Assembly: GCA_028583685.1 (NCBI GenBank)
Contig: JAMXIF010000015.1
Location: 63,774,136-63,838,135 of the forward strand
Direction of reading: 5' to 3'
DNA length: 64,000 nt
Source: Petaurus breviceps papuanus
Lineage: Eukaryota; Chordata; Mammalia; Diprotodontia; Petauridae
The notes under the pieces are model-generated. The model did no database searches, was not told the DNA's origin, and saw only the letters and a program-made list of their open reading frames with translations. This document shows positions 11,178 through 23,560 of this stretch, piece after piece (the stretch's first letter is position 1; each line of letters opens with the position of its first letter). Both the position numbers and the translations under genes were made by a program.

Positions 11178-12850
11178 ATAAAAAAAAATAGTAACAAAAT
11201 TCTTTTGGAAGAATAAACGGTCCAGAATATCAAGGGAATTCACGAAAAGAAATGCTAGGGAAGGTGGACTAGCTATACCAGATTTCAATCTGTATTATAA
11301 AGCAGCAGTCATCAAAAATACTTGGTACTGGCTGAAGAATAGAGTGGGTCAATGGAATAGATTAGGCACATGAGATTCAGAAGTCACTGACTACAGTAAT
11401 GTATTGTTTGATAAACCTCCAGACCCTGGTTTTGGGATACGAACTCACTATTTGACAAAAACTGCTGGGAAAATTGGAATATAGAATGGCAGAAACTGGG
11501 CATAGACCATTACTAACACCATATACCAAAATCAAGTCTAAATGGGTGCATGATCTAGGTATAAAGGTTGATACTGTAAGCAGTCTCCTAAAAAAGGAAT
11601 AGTTTACCTATCAGACTTGTGGAGAGGGAAAACCTTTATGACTAAACAGGAATTAGAGAACATTATAAAATGTAAAATGCATAATTTTGACTACATGAAA
11701 TTGAAAAGTTTCTGTACAAATAAAGCCAATGTAACCAAGATTAAGAGGGAGGTGGGAAATTGGGAAAGAATCTTTACAACCTATGTCTCTGACAAAGGAC
11801 TCACTTCTAAAATATACAGAGAATTGTGTCAAATTTATAAGAATACAAATCATTCCCCAATTGAGAAATGGTCAAAGGATATGAACAGGCAGTTTTCAGA
11901 GAAAGAAATTAAAGGTATCTATAAGCACATGAAGAAATGCTCTAAATCACTATTGATTAGAGAAATTCAAATCAAAACAACTCTGAGGTACCACATCTCA
12001 CCAGTCAGATTGACTAAGATGACAAAACAGGAAAATGACAAATGCCAGAGAGGACAGGGGCAAATTGGAACATTAATGCATTGCTGGTGGAGTTGTGAAC
12101 TGATCCAGCCTTTCTGGAGAGCAATCTGGAACTATGCCCAAAGGGCTATAAATACTTTCATACTCTTTGATCCAGCAATACTACTCCTAGGTTTATATCC
12201 CAAATAGATCCTAGAAATGAGAGAAAGACCCATATGTACAAAAATGTTTATAGCAGCTCTTTTTGTGGTAGCAAAGAATTGGAAATTAAGGGGGTGCCCA
12301 TCAATTGGGGAAGTTGTGGTATATGCATGTTATGGAATACTATTGTGCTATAAGAAACAAGGAGCAGGCAGTCTTCATATTTACCTGGAGAGGCTTAAAA
12401 GAACTGATGCTGAGTGAGAAGAGTAGAACCAGGGGAAATTTGTACACAATTACAGACACAACGTATGTGTGATGACCAAATTTGATGGACTGGACTCCTC
12501 TCAGCAATGCAGTGATATAAGTCAATCCCAAAAGACTCATGATGGAGAGAAATATGTGAATCCAGAGAAAGAACTAGAAAGAACTAAGTTTATGTCCAGG
12601 TGGAAGCAAAATACCTGATCTCTTTCCTTCTCTCATTTGGTTTTATGTCCTCTTTACCATTTTTCATTCCAGCTGGTACAATCTGTCCTTATAACCTGAC
12701 TAATGTATAATGTGAAAGTATCTACAGATCCTATACTTGACTATAAGCCACCATGGGGGGGGGAAAGGGAACAAAATGTGAAACTCAAGGAATTGTGGAA
12801 TTGAATCCTGTAAACTAAAAGGAAACAAACAAATTAATAAAAAAAATTTA
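11178..12850 (+). mobile_element. 5'-truncated L1 with A-rich tail
   Basis: Starts inside ORF2 at a block equivalent to 51090 of L1-K and continues through the ORF2 C-terminus (to about 12400), the 3' UTR and an A-rich tail ending near 12850. It is colinear with the end of L1-K throughout and differs by scattered substitutions and small indels. This is the usual product of incomplete L1 reverse transcription. No clear target duplication was found. Confidence 0.9.
11617..12207 (+). pseudogene. L1 ORF2, C-terminal domain
   Basis: A 196-codon open stretch from the C-terminal region of ORF2p, with KREVGNWERIFTTYVSDKG, SKDMNRQFSEKEIKGIYKHM and GTLMHCWWSCELIQPFW. In L1-K this area carries a CX3CX7HX4C knuckle. 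Here the first cysteines read CQRGQG, so the motif is damaged. A stop after LLLGLYPK separates it from the last codons, which continue at 12217. RT and endonuclease domains are absent through 5' truncation. Confidence 0.85.
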
Positions 12851-13173
12851 AAAACAGTAGATCAATAATAACACTATTATCATTCTTATTGATAATAATA
12901 ATAATAGCACTTATATAATAATAATAATAGCACTTATATAATAATAATAATAAGCACAAACATTATAAGATTTGCAAACTTACATTTCATTCGATCCATT
13001 TTATGAGATCTATTCTATTGTTATCCTCATTTTACATATGAAGAAACTGAAACCAAGAGTGGCTGAATGACTTGTCCAGGCTTATATGATTAATATTTAA
13101 GGAAGTGTTGGAACTCATGTCTTTCTGATCCCAATTACTTCATTATATGGTTTGAAGTCTGGTAATGCTATGT
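12851..13173 (+). mobile_element. ATA-rich repeats and a MIR/CORE-SINE-like element
   Basis: The stretch 12880-12955 repeats an ataataataatagcacttat unit. It is followed by sequence with the MIR-type core (tcattttacatatgaagaaactga near 13030, then gacttgtccagg). The element is eroded and its borders are uncertain. Confidence 0.5.
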
Positions 13174-13193
13174 TCCCTTCATTCATATATTTT

Positions 13194-13341
13194 TAAAGCA
13201 ATTGGGGTTAAGTAACTTGCTCAATGTTACCTGGCCAGTTATTTCTGGGTGTGGTGCTGAGTGTCTGAGCCCAGGATTTGATCCAGGTCATCCCAACACT
13301 GGAGCCGGAGCTCTTACTCACTGAGCCACCTGGCCGCCCCA
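13194..13341 (-). mobile_element. tRNA-derived SINE, family A
   Basis: Minus-strand copy of the family also found at 8233. The flanking repeats tcccttcattcatat (13174 and 13342) form a good target duplication. It has the tRNA-like head ggcggccaggtggctcagtg (complement) and a tail after gctttaaaaa. Confidence 0.92.
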
Positions 13342-13440
13342 TCCCTTCATTCATATTTTTAATGTCTTTTTAGGTGCTATGACATTTTCTTTGATTTTTT
13401 AAAAAATAGTTTTTCACTATCTCTAAAAAGTAAATACATG

Positions 13441-13725
13441 AGAGGGACTTCTGGAAGTCAAGATGGCAGAGTAAGCAGTAAGTTGCTGTAACTCTCCCCA
13501 TTCATCTCCAAACAACCATAAAATAACCCCCTAAAACAAATCATGGTACAGCATCACCTTCAAAAGGATAGGGCAAAATAATCTATCAGCCCAAAACTTG
13601 AAAAATTGCCAAGAAAAGTCTGCCTTACTTGGGTAAAAGAGGACTGCATTCCAGACAGAAAGCAGCCCGGCAAACCAGCAATAAGTTTCACCTTAGCAAA
13701 CCAGTGGGAGCTCAGGGAGTGATAT
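13441..13725 (+). mobile_element. L1-type 5' UTR start, isolated
   Basis: Begins near tctggaagtcaagatggcag, the kind of 5' end seen (inverted) at 24430-24451 and 40875-40898. About 280 bp of purine-rich leader-like sequence follows, then the match is lost. No ORF1 follows, so it is either a 3'-deleted L1 or a fragment left by rearrangement. Confidence 0.5.
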
Positions 13726-14929
13726 AAAACTGACACTGTGTCAAATTCTCTATTCCCAGGATATTACATTAAACTTCTTTCATTAATTTGAATTGTATAA
13801 GAACAAAATGACTTTGATATTGGATGAAAATCATAGTAGCATTATGTTGTTTGTTTGTTTTTTAAGTGATATTAACTTAATTTTGTGGGAAAAATCACAT
13901 CCTAATATCCATTTCCAATGCTTAGGGACATGCCCCTAAACACTGTTGCTTTAGCTCATTAGATAGATGTTTTTAATAAATGTAAAACAAAGGGGAACCT
14001 ATTTATGCCTTCCATCTCTATCATTTTGGGGGAGTGATACTCACCATTGTTGAAAAATGATATATCTTAATTTTTTTATGCCTAAATCTACATCGTTCAG
14101 GTTTGTCAGGATTAGTCTTTGAGCATATCAAGTTTTAGTTCCATTCTCCTATCAAGAAAAAATCTGATTTTGTTAGTTTTTCTTATATCAATGCACCCAT
14201 ATCCTTCACTACTTTATTGCAACTTAAAAAAATATCTTGTGTAAGCTTATTTTAACTTTTCTGACTTTTGGTGAAAAGAGTAGCACATGCTGTGCTTGGA
14301 TCTGGAAGATCTGTGCTTCACCACCAGCTCTGCCTTTTACAACTATCATAAAGCTATGATTTCACTGGTGTTGATGCTTCCTTAACCAAACGGAGACAAA
14401 ACTTTTCTAATTCCTTTTATTCAATGACATTCTCATTCATGTTTTTCCTTAGTCCTGATATATAAAAGCCATTCAACACAGTGGAATCCTTCCTCTGGAA
14501 TTTTTTTTTTTATTTTCTTAGGGTTATTGTTCATTGTAACTGTCCATTTGCTGCCTCATTCCCACTAGATGACCAGGTTTTTTTTTTTTCTGACCACATA
14601 AAAATCTACAATCTTTCATCCTGTATCACCTTTGCAAATTGGAAATATGCTATAGTATATTTGCATCAGCCATTTGTATTTTATTGCCCCTTGGGTTATT
14701 TGTAATTTTAATGTGGTTGCAGTGATTCACAATCATAAGACATCACTTTTTAATATTATAATTATATTATTAATTAATATAGTTATATTATATATAATAA
14801 AAATATTATATAATATAGCTTGACAAAAGAAATAAAAAAGAGAACAATAAATTGAAAGAATAGAAGGGCAACCTAGGAAAAAAAGGTAAAACAATAACAT
14901 TAAAAGAATTTATGTTTACCATTCGAGTA
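13726..14929. other. Single-copy-looking AT-rich DNA
   Basis: No gene or repeat family was recognised. A TA-rich low-complexity block occurs at 14750-14820. Confidence 0.5.
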
Positions 14930-15530
14930 AAACATAACTAACCAAAAATGCTCAGAGACAAACCAGGTCTCTCAGAAGAATATGACAGAACAAAAAATCT
15001 TTAACACCATAATGAATGAAATAAGAAAAAAAATGCCCAGAACTGCTAAACTTAGAAAACAAAATTCCAATAGAAAGAATTTACAGATACCCTTCCCCAT
15101 CAAAAAAAATTCCAAGGCTACAAACTCCAAGAAACATAGTATTTAAATTTATTAATTCAATTGAAAACAAAATTCTGCAGGTCCTCAGAACAAGAACCTT
15201 CATATACAAAAGATACAATATTTGAAGAATTCAAGATTATTAGGTACCCAGTAGAAAAATAGAGGAGAAAATGGCACAACATGTTCCATAAAGCAATGGA
15301 GCTGAGAATGCAGCCCAGAGTAACCTATCTTGCAAATCTGAGCTTAGCCATGCTGAGCAAATGATCATTAAATAATAATAATAATTTTAATAGTGCGAAA
15401 CATTTTTGGAAAAAAAACAGAACTGAAGAGATCATTTGTCTCCCAAATGCCCCAAACAACATAAATGCAGTAGGAGAGAAAAAATGAAGCAAACACTGTT
15501 CTTGCAATAGAATGACAACAGAAAGAACAT
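14930..15530 (+). mobile_element. Ancient L1/HAL1 ORF1 remnant
   Basis: Translation shows words homologous to the ORF1 C-terminal half: IPIERIYRYPSPSKKIPRLQ, then TPRNIVFKF, ENKILQVLR and KAMELRMQPRVTYLANLS. These correspond to the IERIHRTP...DPKLKNPRN and KAKQLGLQPRITYPARLS blocks of other copies. Stops interrupt it. It is much more diverged than the L1s at 11 kb or 46 kb. Confidence 0.65.
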
Positions 15531-16798
15531 AAGAAACATCTTTATAAATGTATATAAGTAGACAAGGGTGAAGGCAGAAATCTAGTAGAGGTAATTGTGA
15601 AGAGGGGGACAGGAGGCATCATGAACAGAAGCTAGTGTGATAATGACCACAAGTGAATATTTATTTTGTGTGACAACGTTACAACATGAGAGGGTACATA
15701 AAAGGAAGGGAGTAGAATAAGGTGAATGGTGAAGTTACACTGGTATCAAATCAAAGGAAAGCAATGAAGGGCAGGTCATCTCTGTGTTCCCAGAAAGAGA
15801 AGAACCTACAGGGAAGTGGGTGAAAAGTAGCAACAAAATCCAAAAAAAGTGGGGAAAGGAAAGAAGTCTTGCTTTGGAGAAGGGAGGGAGTTGCACTGTT
15901 GAATAATGCTATGGGTGAAAAGAGAGAGTCAATAAAGGGAGATGAGGACCTTATGCTAGATAATGACTAAGGGATTTGGTGCCTGAAAAGTCTTCTCCTG
16001 GAGGGGTAAATTGGAAGCCCTGAGGGCAACTGTCACCTAGAGAAGTGAAACAGCATCCACATAGGAAGGAGATTTCCAGGCAAATGTAGAAAAAAAAAAG
16101 ATCAACAAAGGAGGGTACAGATCAATTATGAACTGCAAAATCAGAGATGTGTTGGGGGAGGGGCCCTATCATGGAGTAGGGTCCTGTCTGACATATCCAA
16201 CAATTGTCATTGTTCTGGAACTCATGCACAATGGAAAAGAGGAATCGATGCAGAATCCTCACAAGGTAGTGGAAGAAAGTATTTAGAGAGGAGGAACCCG
16301 GGATGGACACCTTGGAAGCTTTGATTGCATGAAAAATGCACAGAAAAGAGAGATCAGATAATGATAGGGGTCATAAATCAAGGAATTAGGGTTCAGAGTA
16401 ACCAGAAAGATGGATAACCAAGAGAATGATATAAATACTCTTTTGGAAAGGGCACAGAAAACAAAATTTTAAACCTAAAGAATAGATGAGGAATTGAAAG
16501 GGAGAAAAGGGGAGAATCTATTTGACTGAGGGAAAAAAGAGGGGAAAGAAATATATTACTAGATAAAAGCAGGAGATACAAAATAGTTTACTAAATAACC
16601 CTAAAGTGAAAGAATGAGGAAAGGAGGTCAGGGGTATGGAAAAGAGACAGTGAAAACAAAGCCACCTTTCAAAAAAGTTTTTAAAAAGTAACCCAAAGAG
16701 TACAATATTAGGTATGCAACAGAAGAGAGAACTTAAAATTGAAAAGCTTTAGCACAGACTAATATATTTAGGATAAGAAGGGAAGTGGTTGAATGGGA

Positions 16799-16800
<2 letters not shown>
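15531..16800 (+). other. Purine-rich sequence, probably the spacer of the same old L1/HAL1
   Basis: Composition is strongly A/G-rich on the plus strand, as in L1 ORF1-ORF2 spacers, and it follows an ORF1 end directly. I see no coding frame. The assignment is by position and composition only. Confidence 0.35.

Positions 16801-16831
<31 letters not shown>
16801..16831. repeat. (TG)n microsatellite
   Basis: About 15 uninterrupted gt dinucleotides. Confidence 0.95.
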
Positions 16832-16832
<1 letters not shown>

Positions 16833-17654
16833 CAAATTTCTCTGATAAGGGCTTGATATCCAAGAAATAGAAACAAGTGATAATTATAGGTAAGACTAAA
16901 AGCCATTCCCCAAGAGATAAATGATCAAAGGATATGAACAGACAGTTCTCAAAAGAATTGTAAAGCATTCACAAATGTATTTTAAAAATGCTTCAAATTG
17001 GGGTGGCCAGGTAGCACAGCAAGTAAGAGGCTCCAGTGTCAGGATGACCTGGAGATCGAATCCCAGGCTCAGACACTTAGCACTCACCCAGAAACACCTG
17101 GCCGTGTAACCTTGAGCAAGTTACCTAACCCTGATTGCTTAAAAAATGCTTCAAATCACTAATAAGAGAAATCCAAATTAAACAACCACGAGACTTCATC
17201 TCAGACCTTTTCAAATTGACAAAATGACACAAATATGACAACAATGTTGCAAGAGTTGTAGGAAAAGAAGGTATACTAATGCATTGTTAGCAAAAATGTG
17301 AAATGGTATGACCATTTTGAAAAGCAATTTGGATTTATACAAATAAAATAACTAAAATATTCATGAAGCAGAGCTCCATTTCTGAGCTTATATTACAGGG
17401 AAGTTTTTGATAATAAAAAGTCCCTATATATTCCAAAAAAATATGTATTGTTACCATATATAGAAGCTAAGAATTGGAAACAAAGCACAGGCCCAAAAAA
17501 TGGGGTGTGACTTTTAGAATATAAATGATGTGTTTAAGGAATACACAGAACCATGGAAAGATCTATATAAACTGATGCAAAGTTTAGTAAGCAAAGACAA
17601 GAAAATTATGCAAGCAAACTTCAACAATGCAAAAGAAAAGAACAATGACACATC
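16832..17654 (+). mobile_element. Older L1 (L1-J), ORF2 C-terminus and 3' UTR, left part
   Basis: Includes the block gataaatgatcaaaggatatgaacag (equivalent to SKDMNRQFS in L1-K) and a decayed C-terminus. A SINE interrupts it at 16999. It is cut at 17655 by L1-B. Its 3' UTR appears to continue at 24452, where the gatgccctctacc...gaggtgagaggtcc block follows. Confidence 0.7.
16999..17141 (+). mobile_element. tRNA-derived SINE, family A
   Basis: Head gtggccaggtagcacagcaa, B-box-like gatcgaatcccagg and tail gattgctt. It is bracketed by a perfect 15-bp target duplication, aaaaatgcttcaaat (16984-16998 and 17142-17156), inside L1-J. Confidence 0.96.
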
Positions 17655-18234
17655 TATTTTTTTGGCCTTTATTAACTTGTTTGTTTACTTATAGTTCACA
17701 AGATTCATTTTTACAATTCCTTGAGTTTTAAATGTTCTCTCCCACCATGACGGCATACCATCAAGTATAAGATCTCTAAATACATTAAACATTAAACATT
17801 AGTCAGGTTATAAAGCCGGATTGTATCAGGTGGAATGAAAAATGGTAAAGAGGAAACAAGACCAAACAAGAAAAAGAAAAAGATCAGGTATTTTGTTTCA
17901 ATATGGATTCAAACTCTGTTCATTCTAGTTCTTTCTCTGGATGTAGACATTTCTCTCCATCATGAGTCTTTTGGGATTGACTCATATCAGTGCATTGCTT
18001 AGAAGAGTCCAGTATATCAAAATCGGTCATCACACATACGTTGTGTCTGTAATTGTGTACAAATTTCTCCTGGTTCTACTCTTCTCATTCAGCATCTGTT
18101 TGTATAAGTCTCTCTGGGTAAACATGAAGTCCATCTGCTCCTCATTTCTCATAGCACAATAGTATTGCATTGCATGCATATACCACAACTTGTTCAGCCT
18201 TTCCCCAATCAATGGGCACCTCCTTAACTTCCAA

Positions 18235-21200
18235 TTCTTTGCCACCACAAAAAGAGCTGCTATAAATACTTTTGTACATATTGGTCTTCCTCCCACTTCT
18301 ATGATCTCTTTGGGATATAACCCTAGAAGTGGTATTGCTGGGTAAAAGGGTATGAAATTATTTATAGCTTTGGGCATAATTCCAGATTGCTCTCCAGAAA
18401 GTTTGGATCAGTTCACAACTCCACCAGCAATGTATGTGTTCCAATTTGCCCACATCCTCCCCAGAATTTGTAATTTTCCTTTTTTTTCATCTTAGCCAAT
18501 CTGACTGGTGAGATGTGGTACCTCAGAATTGTTTTGATTTGCATTTCTCTAATCAATAGTGATATAGAGCATTTTTTCATATGCTTATAGATATCTTTAA
18601 TTTCTTCTTCTGAAAATTGCATATTCATATCCTCTGACCATTTATCATTTAGGGAATGAATTGTATTCTTATAGATTTGACACAATTCTCTGTATATTTT
18701 AGAAATGAGTCCTTTATAAGAGAATTGGGTTGTAAAAATTCTTTCCCAATTTCCTACTTCCCTCTTAATCCTGGTTACATTGGCTTTCTTTGTACAGAAG
18801 CTATTTAATTTAATGTAATCAAAATTATCCATTTTGCATTTTATAATGCTCTCTAATTATTGTTTGGTCATAAAATCTTTCCCTCTTCACAAATCTGACA
18901 GGTAAATTATTCCTTGCTTTCCAAAACTGCTTATAGTATCAAACTTTATAACTAGATCATGTACACATTTAGACTTGATTTTTGGTGTATCATGTTAAAT
19001 AATGGTCTATGTCCAGTTTCTGCCATACTATATTCCAGTTTTCCCAGCAGTTTTTGCCAAATAGTGAGTTCTTATTCTGAAAAACTGAGGTCTTTGGACT
19101 TATCAAACAATAGATTACTATAGTCATTGAATGATGAGTCTCATGGGCCCAATCTATTACACCGATCCACTATTCTATTCCTCAGCCAGTACCAAGGAGT
19201 TTTGATGACAGCTGCTTTATAATACAGATTAAAATCTGGTATGGCTAGTCCACCTTCCCGAGCATTTCTTTTCTTTAATTCCCTTGATATTCTGGACTGA
19301 TTCTTCTTCCAAATGTATTTTGTTACTATTTCTTCTAGCGCTACAAAATAGTTTTTTGGTAAATTAATTGGTATGGAACTAAATATATAACTTAATTTAG
19401 GTAAAATTGTCATTTTCATTATATTAGCTTGACCCAGCCATAAGCAATTAATATTTTTCCATTTAGTTAGATATGCCTTTTTTTAGTGTGAAAAGTGTTT
19501 TGCAGTTGTGATCATATAGGTCCTGGGTTTGTATGGGTAGGTATATTCCCAAATATTTTATAATGTCTACAGTAACTTTAAATGGGATTTCTCTTTCTAT
19601 GTCTTGCTGTTGAATTTCGTTAGAAATATACAGGAATGCCAAGGGTTTATGTGGGTTTATTTTATATCCTGCTACTTTGCCAAATTTATTTATTTTCTCA
19701 AGTAGTTTTTTTACTTGATTCTCTAGGATTCTCTAACTATATCATCATATCATCTGCAAAGACTGATAGCTTGGTCTCTTCTTTGACTATTGATTTCTTT
19801 GATTTCTTTTTCTTCTCTAATTGCTATTGCTATCATTTCTAGTACCAGATTAAATAAGAGGGTTGATAGTGGACACCCTTGTTTCAACCCTGATCTTATG
19901 GGAAATGCTTCTAGCTTCTCCCCATTACATATAATACTTGCTGATGGCTTTAAATGGATGCTACCTATTATTTTAAGGAAGGCTCCATTTATTCCTATAT
20001 TTTCTAGTGTTCTTAATAGGAATGGATACTGTATTTTGCCAAAAGCCATTTCTACATCTATTGAGATAATCATGTGCTTTCTGCTAGTTTTATTGTTGAT
20101 ATAATCAATTATACTGATGGTTTCCCTAATATTAAGCTATTCTTGTATTCCTGGAATAAATCCTACATAAATAAAGTGTATTGTTCTTGTGATAAATTTC
20201 TGTAGTCTTTTAGCTAATATTTTATTTAAAATTTTTGCATCTATATTCATGAGGGAAATTGGTCTATAATTTTTTCTCTGTTTTATCTCTTCCTGATTTA
20301 GGTATCAGTACCATATTCGTGTTATAAAAAGAATTTAGTAGAACTCCCTCTTCACTAATTTTCCCAAATAGTTTGTTGAGTATTGGAATCAATTGTTCTT
20401 TAAATGTTTGATGGAATTCACTAGCAAATACATCTAGTCCTGGAGATATTTTTTCCTAGAGAGCTCACTGATGGCTTGTTTGATTTCTTTTTCTGAGGAG
20501 TTATTTAAATAATTTGATTGCTCTTCCATTCATTTGGGCAACTTGCATTTTTGTAAATATTCATCCATTTCAGTAAGATTGTCAAATTTATGTGCATACA
20601 ATTGGGAAAAATAATTTCTAATTATTGTTTTGATTTCCTCTTCATTGGAGGTAGATTCACCCTTTTCATTTTTGATACTCATAATTTGGTTTTCTTCTTT
20701 CTTTTTTATCATATTAACTAAGGTTCTATCAAATTTATCATTTTTTCATAAAACTAGCTCTTAATTTTATTTATTAATTCAATAGTTTTCTTAATTTCAA
20801 ATTTATTATTCTCTCCTTTGATTTTCTGTATTTCTAATTTCATATTTAATTGAGGATTTTCAATTTGTTCTTTTTCTAACTTTTTTAATTGTATGCCCAA
20901 TTTGATGACTCCCTTTTCTATAATTTATTCATGTATGTACTCAGGGACATTAAACTTCCCCTAAGATTTGCATTTATGCACCCCACAAATTTTGGTATGT
21001 TGTCTCATTATTGTCACTCTCTTGTATGAAATTACTGATTGTTTCAATAATTTCTTGTTTGACCCACTCATTCTTTAGGATTAAATGGTTTAATTTCCAA
21101 TCAGTTTTTAGTCTGTCTTTCCATGGTCCTTTATTGCATATAATTTTTATTGCATCATGATCTAAGGAGGATGCATTTAGTATTTCTGCCTTTCTTCACT

Positions 21201-21870
21201 GAATTGTGAGGGTTTTATACCCTAGTATATGGCTGATTTTTGAGTATGTGCCATGAACCGATGAGAAGAATTTATATTCCTTTTTATCCCCATTCAGTTT
21301 TCTCCAGAGATCCATCATATGTAGCCTCTCTAAAATTCTGTTCAACTCCTTAACTTCATTCTTGTTTATTTTGAGGTTAAATTTATCAAATTCAGAGAGG
21401 GGGAGATTAAGGTACCTCACTAGTATACTTTTGCAATCTATTTCTTCCTCTAATTTCCTTAACTTCTCCTCTAGGAATTTGCATGCTATACCACTGGGTG
21501 CACACATGTTAAGTAATGATATTGCTTCATTCTTGATAGCGCCTTTTAGCAGGATATAGTTTCCTTCCTCATTTCTTTTAATTAGATCTATTTTTGCTCT
21601 TGCTTTATCTGAGATAAGGATTGCTACCCATGCTTTTTTTTTTTACTTTAGCTGAAGCATAATATATTCTACTCCAGTCTCTTACCTTTACCCTGCAGGT
21701 ATCCTTTTGTTTCAAATGTGTTTCTTGTAGACAGTATATTGTAGGATTATGATTTTTAATCAATTCTGCTATCCTCCTCTGTTTTATGGGAGAGTTCATT
21801 CTATTCACATCCACAGTAATGATGACTATCTCTTTCTTTCCCTCCATCCTATTCCCTCCCCTGTTTATAT
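18235..21870 (-). pseudogene. L1-B ORF2 (endonuclease-RT), broken
   Basis: ORF2p normally nicks target DNA and reverse-transcribes L1 RNA there. The endonuclease start is at 21605-21870, with NPTIYCLQETHLK holding the catalytic glutamate. RT blocks lie at 19750-20073: the region near IDVEMAFGKIQYPFLL and GLKQGCPLSTLLFN, with the FADD catalytic motif just downstream at about 19750 in a shifted frame. The C-terminal domain is at 18030-18832. At least six frames or stops separate these parts, including breaks near 21605, 21196, 20530, 19750 and 18400. The protein cannot be made whole. Confidence 0.88.
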
Positions 21871-22569
21871 TTTTGTTTCTTCCTTCTCCCTTCCTCTCCT
21901 TAATGGTTTTCATTTTGACCACCACCTCTCTCAGTGTTCCCTCCTGGTTACCCCTGCTTCTTTAGGTACCCTCTCCCCTTACTACTATTTCTCTCCCCTC
22001 TAATCTCCCCTTTTTATCCCCCCTTACCTGCCTACTGCCTATAGGACACAATAGATTTTTATACTCATCATAGTATATTATTCCCCATTTGACCCCAAAC
22101 CAATGAGAGTAAATTTCACACAGTGGTCTTCTCCCTCCCTCCTTTCCCTCTATTTAATGAATTTTCATGTGTTTTCACTTTAGAATATAAAACTTAATTC
22201 TTTATGTTGATCCCTTTTTGAACCAGACCCAGTGAGAATAATGTTCAAATGATGTTCCTCTCCCTCTTTCCTTCCCCTCTACTCTAGTGTGTTTTTGTGC
22301 CTCTTTGTATGGCACAATTTACCTTTTTCTGTCTCATCCTTTCCTTTTATCCCATTACAGTCACTTTGACCCCCTTAATATAGGTTTTTTTTTATCATCA
22401 GATTAGTTAATTTATACCTACACTCTCTATCTATTTATAACCCCTTTAAAGGCCATTATAATCATATAAATTTAGTTATTGACAGTTATCAGCTTCTCAT
22501 ATAGAGATGTAAACATTTTGCTCTTATTGCATCCCAAGTTATGTGCATGTGTTTATGTGTGTGTGTTTT

Positions 22570-23560
22570 CCTTGTTTAACTTTTTTATGTCTTTCTTGAG
22601 TCTTGTAATTGGAGATCAGATTTTCCATTGAGTTCTGGCTTTTTCATGGGGAAAGTGGGGAAACCCCTTATTTCATTAAATGGCCATCTCCTTGCCTGAA
22701 AGACTATGCTCAGTTTTGCTGGAGAGTTAATCCTTGGTTTCAGTCCTAGCTCATTTGCCCTACAAAATATCAAATTCTAATCCCTCCAATCTTGTAATGA
22801 AGAAGCTTTTAGGTCCTGTGTGATCCTGACTTTAGTTCCATGATATTTGAATTGTTTCATTTTGGCTGCTTGCAGTATTTTCTGCTTAAATCTTGTAATT
22901 CTGGAATTTGGCTACTATATTTCTCGGAGTTGTCAATTTGGGATCTCTTTCAGGAGGAGTCTGGTGAATTCTTTCAATAAGTATTTTACCTTCTGATTCC
23001 AGGACTTCAGAAAAGAAATTTTCTTTGACAGTCTCTTGGAGGATCTTGTCCAGGCTGCTTTTTTTCATTATGGCTTTTGTGGACCAATAATTCTTAAATT
23101 ATCTTTCCTGGATCTGTTCTCTAGGTCAGTTGTTTTTCCAGTGAGAAATTTTACACTTCCAATTTTTCAATCTTTATGTTTTGTTTGATTGATTCTTGGT
23201 GCACCATAGAGTCCTGAGCTTCAATTTGACTGATTCTAATTTTTAGTGAATTATTCTCTTTGGTAAGTTTTTGAAAGTCCTTTATTAGGGAGGCATTTTC
23301 TCCAATTCATTCACTAATTTTACTTTTTAATGATTTGTTTTCTTCAGTGAGATTTTTTTTTTCCAATTTGGTCACTGTAGATTGAAATTTGTCTTCTACC
23401 TCCCTAATTTGGCCTTTAAAATCTTTCTTGAGCTACTCCAAGGATGCTTTTTGGTCTTGAGACCAGTTTATATTTCCTTCTGTGGTCTCAGGTGTGAGTA
23501 TAGATTTCATGTTGTCCTCTGTATTTGGTTGTTCTTGATCTGTATAATAAGCTCTAATCG
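22570..23560 (-). pseudogene. L1-B ORF1, broken
   Basis: The C-terminal domain at 22585-22773 has RANELGLKPRINSPAKLSIV and MKKPELNGKSDLQLQ. The RRM-linked part at 22886-23068 has ILIERIHQTPPERDPKLTTP. A coiled coil follows upstream to about 23560. The parts lie in different frames. The closest relative in the window is ORF1 at 3880-5150. Confidence 0.82.

Noticed and set aside
14750-14820. TA-rich palindromic block as a replication origin or hairpin element
   Set aside because: Simple AT-rich low-complexity sequence with no bounded arms.
19636-20104. Plus-strand hydrophobic frames in the 17-24 kb region as membrane proteins
   Set aside because: They are antisense shadows of L1 ORF2. The same kind of shadow occurs opposite every L1 here.
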